From contig WRKD01000185.1 of assembly GCA_009778255.1 (NCBI GenBank), positions 1 through 15,097 of the forward strand: a DNA stretch of 15,097 bases, read 5' to 3'. The translations under genes were made by a program, and so were the position numbers. Positions 7,501 through 14,292 of this stretch are shown piece after piece. How positions within the stretch are numbered: position 1 is the stretch's first letter; every line of letters begins with the position of its first letter. Below the pieces are notes generated by a model. That model was not told where the DNA came from. It saw only the letters and a list, made by a program, of their open reading frames with translations, and did no database searches. The DNA comes from Bacillota bacterium. GTDB lineage: Bacteria; Bacillota; Dehalobacteriia; UBA4068.

Positions 7501-8049
7501 TCGCCAACTGATGACGCCTTAGCTGTAGCAAAAGCCCTGGGTGCTAATGCTACTGCTATAGGCAACTATGTAAGGCTGGATGGCCCTGTAACAATTAAAG
7601 CAGGCGCCACTGTGACAATTCCGGAGGGCCTTACCTTGAATACGAACGATGAAGAATTTATCGTTAACGGCACACTGGTTATCGAAAAGGGCGGCGATGT
7701 TCTTCATAAAGGAGTATATCTCAGCGATATATTTGAAATCACCAAAGGTAAAATCCAAACTAAAACCATCGCTGACGGCTCTACGGCTTATACCATACCC
7801 GCCGGCTCGGAAGTAACACTGGTAGACGACTTTAGGTTATATTATGACGATACCTTAACCGTAGCGGGCATACTGACCTTTGACGACACCAAATTAACTG
7901 TCATTGGCACCCCCGCAGAATTGATAGTAGAAGAAACCGGAGAATTGGCCGGTAAAGGAACTATTGATTTTGGTGAGGTTGGCAAATTTACATGTAATGA
8001 CAAAGCTACTATTGGCGCTGGTATCAACATAATTAACGAAGCTATTTAA
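4597..8049 (+). CDS. S-layer protein with three SLH domains
   Basis: 1150-residue exported surface protein. A signal peptide (MKKFLVVLLACAMIFAFAAT, then AMA) should be cut after about residue 23. Three S-layer homology domains follow: about 29-87 (with LTRAEFAKIV), 98-150 (RFSDV...WYTGWVNAAAASGYF, where the TRAE motif is replaced by TQNE) and 161-205 (ATRAEAAII). SLH domains bind pyruvylated secondary cell-wall polymer. The remaining 900 or so residues are acidic, rich in Asp, Asn, Tyr and beta-branched residues, and match no family I can name. From about residue 996 the sequence (VTIKAGATVTIPEGLTL, later ELAGKGTIDFG) looks like short beta-solenoid turns. The start has an ideal AAGGAGG at 4582-4588. 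A long structured leader and a strong terminator suggest a monocistronic, highly expressed gene, probably the main S-layer subunit. Confidence 0.9.
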   Translation: MKKFLVVLLACAMIFAFAATAMAADTQMKDFNDIADQPQAVKTSVMKLAILGVLVGNEGIGGAFRPDDNLTRAEFAKIVCYLTDHVKQAEALESTGSRFSDVTSGNWYTGWVNAAAASGYFVGDPGGTFRPNANITQNEVVTVALRAMGYNDKVGSGSNNNIWPANYITKAVNIEILDDVTLVGSKAATRAEAAIICAAVLSKNMVIHVSQELAFGIALAEGTADIDGFAEVYYMSNEGVGTSDTANYKDQRLAETILHKAFGCVEMSTFFDVASNTGHVYGKNYPYDEIAAWKYVDYEDGELEFSFNDGEDSKLKNWSCEVGETYYINKGYKLPQLAGLQAKVIVDTENQIVDEVRFVDVRGTADYGSVYNDSGRVNFEGKTYRTSSAYFFEDLTDEDGNRFEKSDKDNDYPAKVYFDKNGQVVYVKNYVPFNVDGFGIFDEIDDGLVTYMEESLVAKDSKFDVNKDYVLIKDNDFIKAEDLDVFDTIYYLGDAIGVKTFLVISSEETTFEDYRTDTGDVTIRIKLDGKNYRNVSNFRFSEDYGDTWIGAAEIINVDDSAYTDAVFAKAYRFDRISFVAANASNTKIIGVITKFDPVWTYDAANFVKFVFDEQEEKLVPDTIENFGGRYNEITIMGLDGKETTYSFTSDFRKGINWVMWSNPVWLSNSEDKWLDAYDTNSIEDPDMVGIFEGDIIQLVLDKKDNVKGVANFASYDDWAENGKVKATVNSAKERITLNKGPTNGTFTLSKDAVIFKMADTDDAKIVSVASVLAGNFDADKIVAFDQKKGGIINVLYIVSETSEEFYGVVTAKWRDADGTYYMINGEKVYGEDTKVLDKTKFPVAIQYKLTGGEIDETAGNVVILARPGLNGVNTTAADTVTAIYKEDKGDYYAVYGIVDSYSTTYKTLVVWDEGIFNHGKKVNVDTGDAFLYDLGENDDIAAKDMVGGYVLAICNSDGDAIFVVLVSASPTDDALAVAKALGANATAIGNYVRLDGPVTIKAGATVTIPEGLTLNTNDEEFIVNGTLVIEKGGDVLHKGVYLSDIFEITKGKIQTKTIADGSTAYTIPAGSEVTLVDDFRLYYDDTLTVAGILTFDDTKLTVIGTPAELIVEETGELAGKGTIDFGEVGKFTCNDKATIGAGINIINEAI

Positions 8050-8072
8050 CTCAAAGCAAGCAAATAACACTG

Positions 8073-8114
8073 TAACAATAAAGGCTCCCTCCTGCGAGGG
8101 GGCCTTTATTGTTA
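8073..8114 (+). terminator. Terminator of the S-layer gene
   Basis: A 19-bp stem (8073-8091 with 8096-8114) has one G-T type mismatch and loop CTGC. It is GC-rich near the loop and A/T-rich at the base, so TTTATTGTTA falls inside the descending arm. It lies 23 bp after the stop codon and could work in both directions. Confidence 0.85.
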
Positions 8115-8173
8115 TATAGCTCTTATAATAGTATCGATTATAGATAATGGGGTAGCGGAAGTGAATTCTTTGC

Positions 8174-8190
8174 TTGCGGGAAAAGCCCGC
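8174..8190 (+). repeat. 17-bp REP-like hairpin, copy 3
   Basis: TTGCGGGAAAAGCCCGC, 33 bp before the coiled-coil gene. It matches the family consensus but is not part of a longer shared repeat. A TATACT at 8198-8203 could be a -10 element for the next gene, but no good -35 is present. Confidence 0.65.
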
Positions 8191-8222
8191 CTTATGTTAT
8201 ACTTAGCTTAGGAGGCGAGAGT

Positions 8223-8720
8223 ATGGAAAGTGAAGAAAAAATATTTAGTATGCTGGCTAAACTGGATGAACGTATGGATACTTTAGATAAAAACCAGGCT
8301 GTGATGGAAAACAAGCTTAATGACTTATCCCGGCAAAGCGACCGGGTAGCTATGATGCCAATAATAAAAAGTTTGGCAGTGCTAGAGCGTGGGGTTAGCC
8401 GTCTTAATGAGGATATGCATGGTTTAAAGGAAGATGTAGGCGGTTTAAAAGAAGATGTAGGCGGCTTAAAGGAAAATGTAGGCGGCCTAAAAGAAGATGT
8501 AGGCGGCCTAAAAGAAGATGTAGGCGGCCTAAAAGAAGATGTAGGCGGCTTAAAAGAAGGTGTGGTTGGCTTAAAGGAAGACATGCGCGATGTGAAAGAA
8601 GATGTTGCCGAAATGCAAGAAAAATTAGAAGAAATAGGCGTAAGCGTCAATATCTTGTTAGATTGGGCAGAACGCTCGCAAGATAAGGTAAAAGTGCCTT
8701 TGCTGGTAAAACTGGAATAA
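8223..8720 (+). CDS. Coiled-coil protein with eight heptad repeats
   Basis: 165-residue protein that is nearly all predicted coiled coil. Residues 67-122 are eight consecutive seven-residue units of the form GLKEDVG, each one heptad with hydrophobic Leu and Val at core positions; a ninth, degenerate unit (DVKEDVA) follows. The N-terminal part (ESEEKIFSMLAKLDERMDTL) also shows helical heptads, and the C-terminal tail (NILLDWAERSQDKVKVPLL) is different. There is no signal peptide or membrane segment, so it is probably cytoplasmic and oligomeric. The start ATG follows TAGGAGG at a 6-nt spacing. A proline-rich opposite-strand frame (8192-8650) is only its shadow. I do not recognise a specific function; similar repeat-rich coiled-coil proteins are common as unnamed Bacillota genes. 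Confidence 0.85.
   Translation: MESEEKIFSMLAKLDERMDTLDKNQAVMENKLNDLSRQSDRVAMMPIIKSLAVLERGVSRLNEDMHGLKEDVGGLKEDVGGLKENVGGLKEDVGGLKEDVGGLKEDVGGLKEGVVGLKEDMRDVKEDVAEMQEKLEEIGVSVNILLDWAERSQDKVKVPLLVKLE
8421..8588 (+). repeat. In-frame 21-bp tandem repeat, 8 units
   Basis: Eight 21-bp units encode GLKEDVG heptads. Units 4, 5 and 6 (8484-8546) are identical base for base, while others differ mainly at the Leu and Lys codons. This suggests recent expansion and probable copy-number variation. Confidence 0.9.
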
Positions 8721-8725
8721 GGGGT

Positions 8726-8751
8726 GGCGTTAATTATCGCTAATTATCGCC
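8726..8751 (+). repeat. Hairpin after the coiled-coil gene
   Basis: GGCG (8726-8729) pairs with CGCC (8748-8751), then a T-T mismatch, then TAATTA with TAATTA around loop TCGC. The same bases form a direct repeat of TAATTATCGC. It sits 5 bp after the stop codon and has no T-run, so it is a weak terminator at best. Confidence 0.45.
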
Positions 8752-8846
8752 AATTATATTATAATATAAAAACAATAGGCGGTTTTGCCGCATAAACAGG
8801 GCGTAAATGTAATTTTAATAAAATAACTCTTCCTTTCGTATCCTAA

Positions 8847-8886
8847 ATATGATAAAATGCAATATGCGTGGATTATTTTCCGCATA
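8847..8886 (+). promoter_or_regulatory. Candidate promoter and operator of the ABC importer
   Basis: TATGAT at 8848-8853, inside ATATGATAAAAT, is a plausible -10 element; no clear -35 is visible 17 bp upstream. Just downstream, TATGCG (8863-8868) and CGCATA (8881-8886) form an inverted repeat that could be an operator. Both calls rest on pattern alone. Confidence 0.35.
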
Positions 8887-8911
8887 ATAATAAAAAGAAA
8901 GGTGATTTATT

Positions 8912-9700
8912 ATGAAGAAACTATTTGTATTTATTTTGTTAGCCGCCCTGGTTATCTGCTTAACCGCCTGCCCCGCTAAACAAACAGCCAACTCTGCTTC
9001 CGATTATGAATATGTAAAAGGAAAAGGAGAAATTATTATCGGCTATACCGTATACGCCCCCATGAACTTTACGGATGACAACGGCGTATTTACCGGCTTC
9101 GACACCGAACTTGCTATTGCCGTATGCTCCAAATTGCAAATAAAACCTAATTTTGTAGAAATCAACTGGGACACCAAAGAAGTTGAATTGAACGCCAAAA
9201 CTATCGATTGCATTTGGAACGGATTAACGATCACCCCCGCGCGTCAAGAAACCATGGCTATCACTAATCCCTATATTCAAAATGCCCAAGTGGTGGTGGT
9301 AAAATCGGATGCAGCTTATAGCGGCACTGCTTCTTTGATCGGCAAAACTGTATGCGCCGAAGCCGGCTCGGCCGGAGAGGAATCTATTGAAGGCGACGAA
9401 AACCTCTTACAGGCCCATTATGTGGCTAAAGAAGTGCAAACGGCCTGCCTGATGGAAGTGGCTGCAGGTACGGCAGACGCCGCTGTTTTAGATTTAACTT
9501 TAGCCAAGGCTATGATAGGCCCGGGTACCGACTATGCTAACCTTACTATAGTGGATCATCTGGATATAGAAGATTATGGTATAGCCTTCCGTAAGGGCTC
9601 CGATTTATGCGATAAAGTAAACGGCGTTTTGAAAGATTTACGTACAGATGGTACTTTGCCTGCCTTAGCGGAAAAATATGGTTTAGATATGTCTAACTAA
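8912..9700 (+). CDS. Polar amino-acid ABC transporter substrate-binding lipoprotein
   Basis: 262-residue periplasmic-binding-protein type II (SBP_bac_3 family) that captures a polar amino acid outside the membrane. The lipobox L-T-A-C has its Cys at residue 20 after a hydrophobic leader, so the mature protein is lipid-anchored. Family landmarks are GEIIIGYTVYAPMNFTDDNG, GFDTELAIAVCSKL, the carboxylate-binding Arg in TPARQE, GKTVCAEAGSAGEES, and DAAVLDLTLAKAM, whose Asp normally holds the amino group. The ligand cannot be named. AAAGGTG precedes the ATG by 7 nt. It is the first gene of the importer but is separated from the permease by 219 bp holding a dispersed repeat and a terminator, which would give more binding protein than membrane subunits. 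Confidence 0.92.
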   Translation: MKKLFVFILLAALVICLTACPAKQTANSASDYEYVKGKGEIIIGYTVYAPMNFTDDNGVFTGFDTELAIAVCSKLQIKPNFVEINWDTKEVELNAKTIDCIWNGLTITPARQETMAITNPYIQNAQVVVVKSDAAYSGTASLIGKTVCAEAGSAGEESIEGDENLLQAHYVAKEVQTACLMEVAAGTADAAVLDLTLAKAMIGPGTDYANLTIVDHLDIEDYGIAFRKGSDLCDKVNGVLKDLRTDGTLPALAEKYGLDMSN

Positions 9701-9812
9701 AGCGGGTTTCACCCGCAAGATGCCAGAAGCTAGAAGACAGAGTGTGTAGAAAAGCGCGATAAAGACGCTTTTCATTGATTAAAATTCGCTCCAAACTTCT
9801 TGTTATTTATTG
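9698..9812 (+). repeat. Dispersed intergenic repeat, copy B
   Basis: Inverted relative of copy A at 1550-1668. It starts at the stop codon of the binding-protein gene with the GC hairpin (block 9702-9727), then AGAAG-type repeats, then the 24-bp block 9748-9771 with an AAAGCG/CGCTTT stem, and ends near AACTTCTTGTT at 9794-9804. The hairpin-then-AGAAG order is shared with the patch at 3913-3960. Confidence 0.8.
9702..9718 (-). repeat. 17-bp REP-like hairpin, copy 4
   Basis: On the minus strand it reads TTGCGGGTGAAACCCGC, identical to copy 1. It begins one base after the binding-protein stop codon and may protect or end that message. Confidence 0.75.
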
Positions 9813-9873
9813 TAGTTTTTGGGGACTAAGTGACTAATGCGGCTGCAGGCTGTAATGCCGGGAATGTATAATT

Positions 9874-9908
9874 TGCGGAGGGATGTTTCCGTCCCTCCGC
9901 ATTTTTTT
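9874..9908 (+). terminator. Intrinsic terminator inside the importer operon
   Basis: A perfect 10-bp stem TGCGGAGGGA (9874-9883) with TCCCTCCGCA (9892-9901), loop of 8, then T7 (9902-9908). The T-run joins directly to GGAGGAG, the ribosome binding site of the permease. A TATAAT at 9867-9872 lies just before the stem, but no -35 is visible. Confidence 0.85.
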
Positions 9909-9919
9909 GGAGGAGTGAA

Positions 9920-10576
9920 ATGGATCTTATTATCGTAAGCCGTTTGGCGGAAGGTTTTTTTCTTAATTGTAAACTCTTCGCCCTTACCCTTCTGTTTGCC
10001 TTACCACTGGGGCTGATCATATCCTTCGGTTCAATGAGTAAAGTTAAGGGCATTGCGTATATAACTAAAACAATTGTGTGGGTAATCCGCGGCCTTCCTT
10101 TGCTGCTATTACTCTTAATTATTTACTATGCCCCGGGCTTAATAGGTGAGTCTTCCCCTTGGGGAACCCGCGTTAGCGGCCGTTTCACCGCGGCTACTAT
10201 AGCTTTTGTAATAAACTATGCCTGTTATTTTTCCGAGATCTTTCGTGGGGGCATTCAAAGTATTCCTGTGGGGCAAACCGAAGCCGGGCAGGTATTGGGC
10301 ATGACAAAAAGTCAAATATTCTTTAAAGTTATCTTGATGCAGGTTATCAAGAGAATTGTGCCGCCTATGTCTAATGAAATAATTACCTTAGTGAAAGATA
10401 CCACTTTGGCTCGCTTGATTGCCAATAAGGAAATACTGATGATGGCTCAGGAATATGTAGCGCGGGGTTTGATAGTGCCGCTGTTTTCTTCCGGACTGTT
10501 TTTCTTGGCTTTCATTGGCGGGCTTACGCTGTTATTTGGTTGGTTTGAAAGAAAATTAGATTATTTCCGGGTTTAA
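9920..10576 (+). CDS. Polar amino-acid ABC transporter permease
   Basis: 218-residue inner-membrane permease of the HisM/GlnP type. The N-terminal segment (FFLNCKLFALTLLFALPLGL) starts the family transmembrane domain, and four to five membrane segments are visible. The cytoplasmic coupling loop (EAA motif) is clear: FRGGIQSIPVGQTEAGQVLG, then MTKSQIFFKVILMQ, which docks to the ATPase. The ending WFERKLDYFRV is typical. The length is normal for the family. The start ATG has GGAGGAG at a proper spacing immediately after the terminator T-run. Only one permease is present, so the transporter probably uses a homodimer. Confidence 0.93.
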   Translation: MDLIIVSRLAEGFFLNCKLFALTLLFALPLGLIISFGSMSKVKGIAYITKTIVWVIRGLPLLLLLLIIYYAPGLIGESSPWGTRVSGRFTAATIAFVINYACYFSEIFRGGIQSIPVGQTEAGQVLGMTKSQIFFKVILMQVIKRIVPPMSNEIITLVKDTTLARLIANKEILMMAQEYVARGLIVPLFSSGLFFLAFIGGLTLLFGWFERKLDYFRV

Positions 10577-10617
10577 CAACTTGCCGGGTAGTAAATAAAT
10601 ATCTTAGGAGGCGTGGT

Positions 10618-11403
10618 ATGGCTGTTTTGGAGGTTGAAAATATTCGGAAAGAATTTGGTAAAACCGTAGTCTTGCGCGATGTAAGTTTTGAGCTTGAGCA
10701 AGGGCATGCCATTGCTATTATAGGTTCTTCCGGCTCGGGTAAAACCACCCTGCTGCGCTGCCTGAATTTTTTAGAGCGTCCGGATGGCGGTATCATCCGC
10801 GTGAAGGGCGAAGTATTATTCGACGCAAATGACCCGGCTACCCATGGTGAGGCGGAGATTCGTAAAAAGCGTTTACATTTTGGCATGGTGTTTCAGGCAT
10901 TCAACCTCTTCCCACAGTATACGGCTTTGCATAATGTAACTTTGGCGAGCGAACTTTTAGCTAAAGAACGCTATAAAGGCAGTAAAGACTGGCGCGCGGA
11001 AATAAGGGATATAGAAAATAAAGCCCTCTCTATATTGGAACAGATGGGACTTGCAGATAAAATTAATCTTTATCCTTATCAGCTTTCCGGAGGGCAGCAA
11101 CAGCGGGTGGCTATTGCGCGTGCTTTAGCTCTTCAGCCCGATATCTTGTGCTTTGACGAACCCACTTCGGCGCTGGACCCGGAACTTACCGGTGAGGTGT
11201 TGCGGGTAATACGAAGCTTGGCGGAAAAACATACCACCATGGCTATTGTTACTCATGAAATGGCTTTTGCCCGCGATGTGGCAGACGAGGTGATTTTTTT
11301 AGATAATGGCTTGATCGTGGAGCGCGGTAAAGCGAAAGATGTTATAGATAATCCGCAAGAAGAGCGAACACAACAGTTCTTGGCCCGCTATACGCAAGAT
11401 TAG
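10618..11403 (+). CDS. Polar amino-acid ABC transporter ATP-binding protein
   Basis: 261-residue ATPase of the GlnQ/HisP type that powers the importer from the cytoplasmic face. All nucleotide-binding motifs are intact: Walker A GSSGSGKTT, Q-loop MVFQAFNLFPQYT, signature LSGGQQQR, Walker B ILCFDEPTSALDP and H-loop IVTHEM. An insertion of about 15 residues after the Q-loop region (LLAKERYKGSKDWRAEIRD) is mildly longer than in the usual enzymes. It follows the permease by 41 bp with its own TAGGAGG. Its stop lies 11 bp from the convergent stop of the ferredoxin-ASKHA gene with no terminator between them. Confidence 0.95.
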   Translation: MAVLEVENIRKEFGKTVVLRDVSFELEQGHAIAIIGSSGSGKTTLLRCLNFLERPDGGIIRVKGEVLFDANDPATHGEAEIRKKRLHFGMVFQAFNLFPQYTALHNVTLASELLAKERYKGSKDWRAEIRDIENKALSILEQMGLADKINLYPYQLSGGQQQRVAIARALALQPDILCFDEPTSALDPELTGEVLRVIRSLAEKHTTMAIVTHEMAFARDVADEVIFLDNGLIVERGKAKDVIDNPQEERTQQFLARYTQD

Positions 11404-11414
11404 CGGTAAGTTAT

Positions 11415-12998
11415 TCACAGCCCACCGGGGAATTTTATAGCCTGTAAAAAGCGCTGCTGATATTCGCGTAATGTGGCGAGTTCAATGCACTGTATTTTTT
11501 CTGCGAGTATTTCTGCTCTCTGCCTCGCTTTAGGCGAAAGAAGGGCCAAACAAGCGCCGTAAAGCGCGGTATTGCCCGCATAATGTATTTTATCACAAAA
11601 CTCGGGCGGCACAATACCTGTTGAAAGTAAATCTTGCGCTTTAAGATGCCGGCCAAAGGCGCCGGCTACCCATAGTTTATCCACTGCTTTGCTGGAACAA
11701 GAGGCTTGTTTAAGCAAAGTTTCTAATCCGGCGCATAATGCTGCTTTAGCCAGCTGCATCTGCCGGATATCTTTTTGTGTTAGCATAAGTTGTGCCGATT
11801 CTTCTATTAATAAATATCTTTGCCCCTTTTCTTGTATTAGCGGGTAACGCAGAAGCAAACGGCCGTTTTGATTCAGCAGCCCAGCGTTAATAAGAGCGCT
11901 GATAGCGGAAATTAAGCCGCTGCCCGCTAAACCTAGGGGCGGTAGATTCCCTATGGTGCGGTAAAGTACTTTATCTTCTTGTATTGTTACTTCTGCTACC
12001 GCCCCGTTAGTGGCGCGCATACCGCAACTGATATTCATGCCCTCTAAAGCGGGGCCTAGCGCTGTAGAACAGGCATAAATTTCTCCCTTATGGCTTAAAG
12101 CAATTTCGCCATTTGTGCCAATATCCAGCAATATCTGGCTTGAAGCGGAAGTATCCATATCTAGCGCAATCAATCCGCTCACAGTATCCCCACCCACATA
12201 AGCGGCTACCGCAGGCACACAATATAAAAGCGCTTCATTTTTTAGGGGCAAGCCAAATTGACTGGCAAAAAACTTAAGCGGCCCCCTTAAAGATAAGCTA
12301 TACGGGGCAGAACCTAAAGGTGTTGGGTCTACCCCGGCCAAAAGATGTATCATGGTAGGGTTAGCGGCGATTGTTACAAAGCTTATTGCTTGGGGCTTAA
12401 TACCGCTGGTTTTGCATAGTTCGTAGAGCAAGTATTTAATATCTTCTATTACAGCTTTTTGTAATTGCTGAAGCCCGCCGTCTGCAGTAGCGTAACTGAT
12501 ACGGCTTATCACATCTTGTCCATAGGCTTTTTGACTGTTTAAGCTGGCAGTACTGGCCAGTAAACGGCCGCTAGAAAGTTCTATTAAAACTGCAGCCAAA
12601 GTGGTTGTGCCAATATCTATAGCCACGCCCACGCCCTTGCCCACGTCGGCTTTTTTTTCTATTGGCGGCAGAAAAATCATCTCATTGCCAAAAAGTTCTT
12701 TTGCCCAATCAGCGGTAATAGGCACAAGTTCAATTTCTATATCCCGTGTTACTTCATGGAGGCAGCTTAAACGCCAACCTGCCTGTAAATGCTCGGCATT
12801 AAGCAGAGCCTGTTCGTGTTTATGAGCAAGGGGTGGTTTGCTAATAAAACGAACTTTACACTTAGCGCAGCGGCCTTGCCCGCCGCAGGGCGCGTCAAAT
12901 AAACCGGCTGTTGCTAATACCCAGTAGAGATTATCTCCCTTTGCTGCTAGAATATCCTTATTCACTGAAGCTATTTTAATGTGTAATTCCTTATCCAC
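11415..12998 (-). CDS. Ferredoxin-ASKHA protein, RACE-like (DUF4445)
   Basis: 527-residue protein of the family that includes reductive activators of corrinoid enzymes (RACE, RamA-like in part). An N-terminal plant-type [2Fe-2S] domain has Cys38, Cys44, Cys47 and Cys79 in the CxxxxxCxxC...C pattern. The ASKHA ATP-binding fold follows, with AIDIGTTT (126-133), LDIGTNGE (291-298), LAGSGLISAI (357-366) and VAGAFGRHL (444-452). No C-terminal four-cysteine cluster like that of RamA is seen. Such proteins use ATP to drive an electron to the low-potential Co(I)/Co(II) centre of a corrinoid protein, but no corrinoid protein or methyltransferase gene is in this window, so the partner is unknown. The start is GTG at 12998, with AAAGGTGG about 10 nt upstream. 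It is the last gene of a three-gene minus-strand run, 31 bp after the preceding stop. Confidence 0.88.
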   Translation of the reverse strand: MDKELHIKIASVNKDILAAKGDNLYWVLATAGLFDAPCGGQGRCAKCKVRFISKPPLAHKHEQALLNAEHLQAGWRLSCLHEVTRDIEIELVPITADWAKELFGNEMIFLPPIEKKADVGKGVGVAIDIGTTTLAAVLIELSSGRLLASTASLNSQKAYGQDVISRISYATADGGLQQLQKAVIEDIKYLLYELCKTSGIKPQAISFVTIAANPTMIHLLAGVDPTPLGSAPYSLSLRGPLKFFASQFGLPLKNEALLYCVPAVAAYVGGDTVSGLIALDMDTSASSQILLDIGTNGEIALSHKGEIYACSTALGPALEGMNISCGMRATNGAVAEVTIQEDKVLYRTIGNLPPLGLAGSGLISAISALINAGLLNQNGRLLLRYPLIQEKGQRYLLIEESAQLMLTQKDIRQMQLAKAALCAGLETLLKQASCSSKAVDKLWVAGAFGRHLKAQDLLSTGIVPPEFCDKIHYAGNTALYGACLALLSPKARQRAEILAEKIQCIELATLREYQQRFLQAIKFPGGL

Positions 12999-13029
12999 TA
13001 TAGCTTAACCACCTTTAAGGCGCCCTTAA

Positions 13030-13992
13030 TCATGTTACCGTAACATATACCAAAGTTTGGTTAAGCAGTTGATAGGCTACTTCGCCGAAAGTGACGGGCC
13101 CAAAGAAAGTGCTGATATCTTTCCCTGCTAAATCGCCATATAAGAAATTTAGTATGCAATTGCAAGCAAATATAGCCTCCACATTCGTAAATTCGCTAAG
13201 CCGTTCATTAAATTCTTTTATATAATCTTCTATCGGTTCGCTGAAATTATATTTAATATGTGGAAAAACAGGGGCATAAAACTCTACAACATCATTTTCT
13301 ACCGACTTAAAAGCAGTGTTTATAGCGGCGCCGGAATAATCTCCTATGAGAGGTAGCTTGGTATCTATAGCATTTTGTTTTAAAAAATTAGCCAGCACTA
13401 CTTCTTTGCCATCTGCCAAGCAGGTTTGTACAGAAAAACCTTCTTGAGCAAACTCCAGTACCGGTGAGTTTTTATTCGGTTTAAAAATATTAATAATGCC
13501 AATATTCACCAGTTTATCGTCTGGTATGCGAATATGCACCGCTACCGCCATATTCTCATAAGCAATACCTGTTTGTCCATTTATAGTGAGAGGAACCTGG
13601 CCTTTTTTGTCGGCATTAACTCCGGAAACCCAACCGGCGATATTTTTTATAAACATGCCCAAAAATTCCGGCGCCTGTGCGGCATAAATATTATGTACGG
13701 CGCTGTCGAAAGGTAAAATGATTAAAGTGAAGCCATTGTCGAAAGCATCCGACATGATACTTGGAATGGTATCTGCGTCGTAGGTGGTTATTATGTATTC
13801 ATTGTAAGCAAATTCGTTCACATAAAGCAAATCATCTGTTACAATACCGCCCTCTTTAGCCATGAAATACTCGGTAGAGCCGCCCAGCCAGTTTCCGCAG
13901 GGAAGCTTTTTTAACAATTTTTCTGCGCCTGCTATATGCAGAAGTTGGCCACTGGCAATCTTTTTAACGGTTTCATCAAAAGATAATAACAT
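13030..13992 (-). CDS. FIST-like / DUF6976-type protein
   Basis: 320-residue soluble protein without signal peptide or membrane segment. I believe it belongs to the DUF6976 group, with a C-terminal part (EAIFACNCILNFLYGD, then FFGPVTFGEVAYQLL) that recalls the FIST_C sensory domain, but this rests on memory of pattern. The N-terminus (SFDETVKKIASGQLLHIAG, then KLLKKLPCGNWLGGSTEYFM) is another recognisable block. FIST domains are thought to bind small ligands such as amino acids, so a sensory role is possible. The ATG follows GGGGAGGAG at 3-4 nt. It begins 16 bp after the small upstream gene and ends 31 bp before the ferredoxin-ASKHA gene, so co-transcription is likely. Confidence 0.6.
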   Translation of the reverse strand: MLLSFDETVKKIASGQLLHIAGAEKLLKKLPCGNWLGGSTEYFMAKEGGIVTDDLLYVNEFAYNEYIITTYDADTIPSIMSDAFDNGFTLIILPFDSAVHNIYAAQAPEFLGMFIKNIAGWVSGVNADKKGQVPLTINGQTGIAYENMAVAVHIRIPDDKLVNIGIINIFKPNKNSPVLEFAQEGFSVQTCLADGKEVVLANFLKQNAIDTKLPLIGDYSGAAINTAFKSVENDVVEFYAPVFPHIKYNFSEPIEDYIKEFNERLSEFTNVEAIFACNCILNFLYGDLAGKDISTFFGPVTFGEVAYQLLNQTLVYVTVT

Positions 13993-14008
13993 TTTCTCCT
14001 CCCCAAAA

Positions 14009-14224
14009 TTATAGTTCAGAAATAATAGTAATATCCGCCCGCATCACCGCGCTATATTTGCGAATAAAGCCACTCACTTCGTCGGTGCAAGCTTGTAAGC
14101 GGGCGGGGGTAGAATCTCTGGCATAAATAGCCTTTTGTTTGGTAATAAGCATCGAGAAACTTAGCATGGAAAAGTTTTGTTTGCCGGTAAGTATCTTGTG
14201 CATTTGCGAGTTGGTAATATCCAT
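14009..14224 (-). CDS. Small conserved-looking protein of unknown function
   Basis: 71-residue protein, not recognised. It looks largely helical and slightly basic, with no signal peptide, membrane segment or cysteine pattern for metal binding (one Cys only). Expression is well supported: the ATG at 14224 follows AAAGGAGG at about 8 nt, and the stop lies 16 bp before the next gene with its own strong ribosome binding site. It is the first gene of the minus-strand run that ends with the RACE-like protein. A role in that operon is inferred from position only. Confidence 0.65.
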   Translation of the reverse strand: MDITNSQMHKILTGKQNFSMLSFSMLITKQKAIYARDSTPARLQACTDEVSGFIRKYSAVMRADITIISEL

Positions 14225-14292
14225 TAAAGTTCCTCCTTTGGTGGTTTTGAAGCTGTTAATTGATAACAGTATATACGTGAAATTTTACACAT

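Noticed and set aside
5125..8030. Several minus-strand and alternative-frame ORFs inside the S-layer gene
   Set aside because: They are shadows of a long GC-balanced coding frame and lack start signals and recognisable protein features.
8421..8588. Tandem repeats that could suggest a CRISPR array
   Set aside because: There are no unique spacers; the units are contiguous 21-bp in-frame heptad codons within a gene.
8192..8650. Minus-strand frame rich in Pro-Pro-Thr-Ser-Ser-Phe repeats
   Set aside because: It is the antisense shadow of the 21-bp coiled-coil repeat, with no ribosome binding site.
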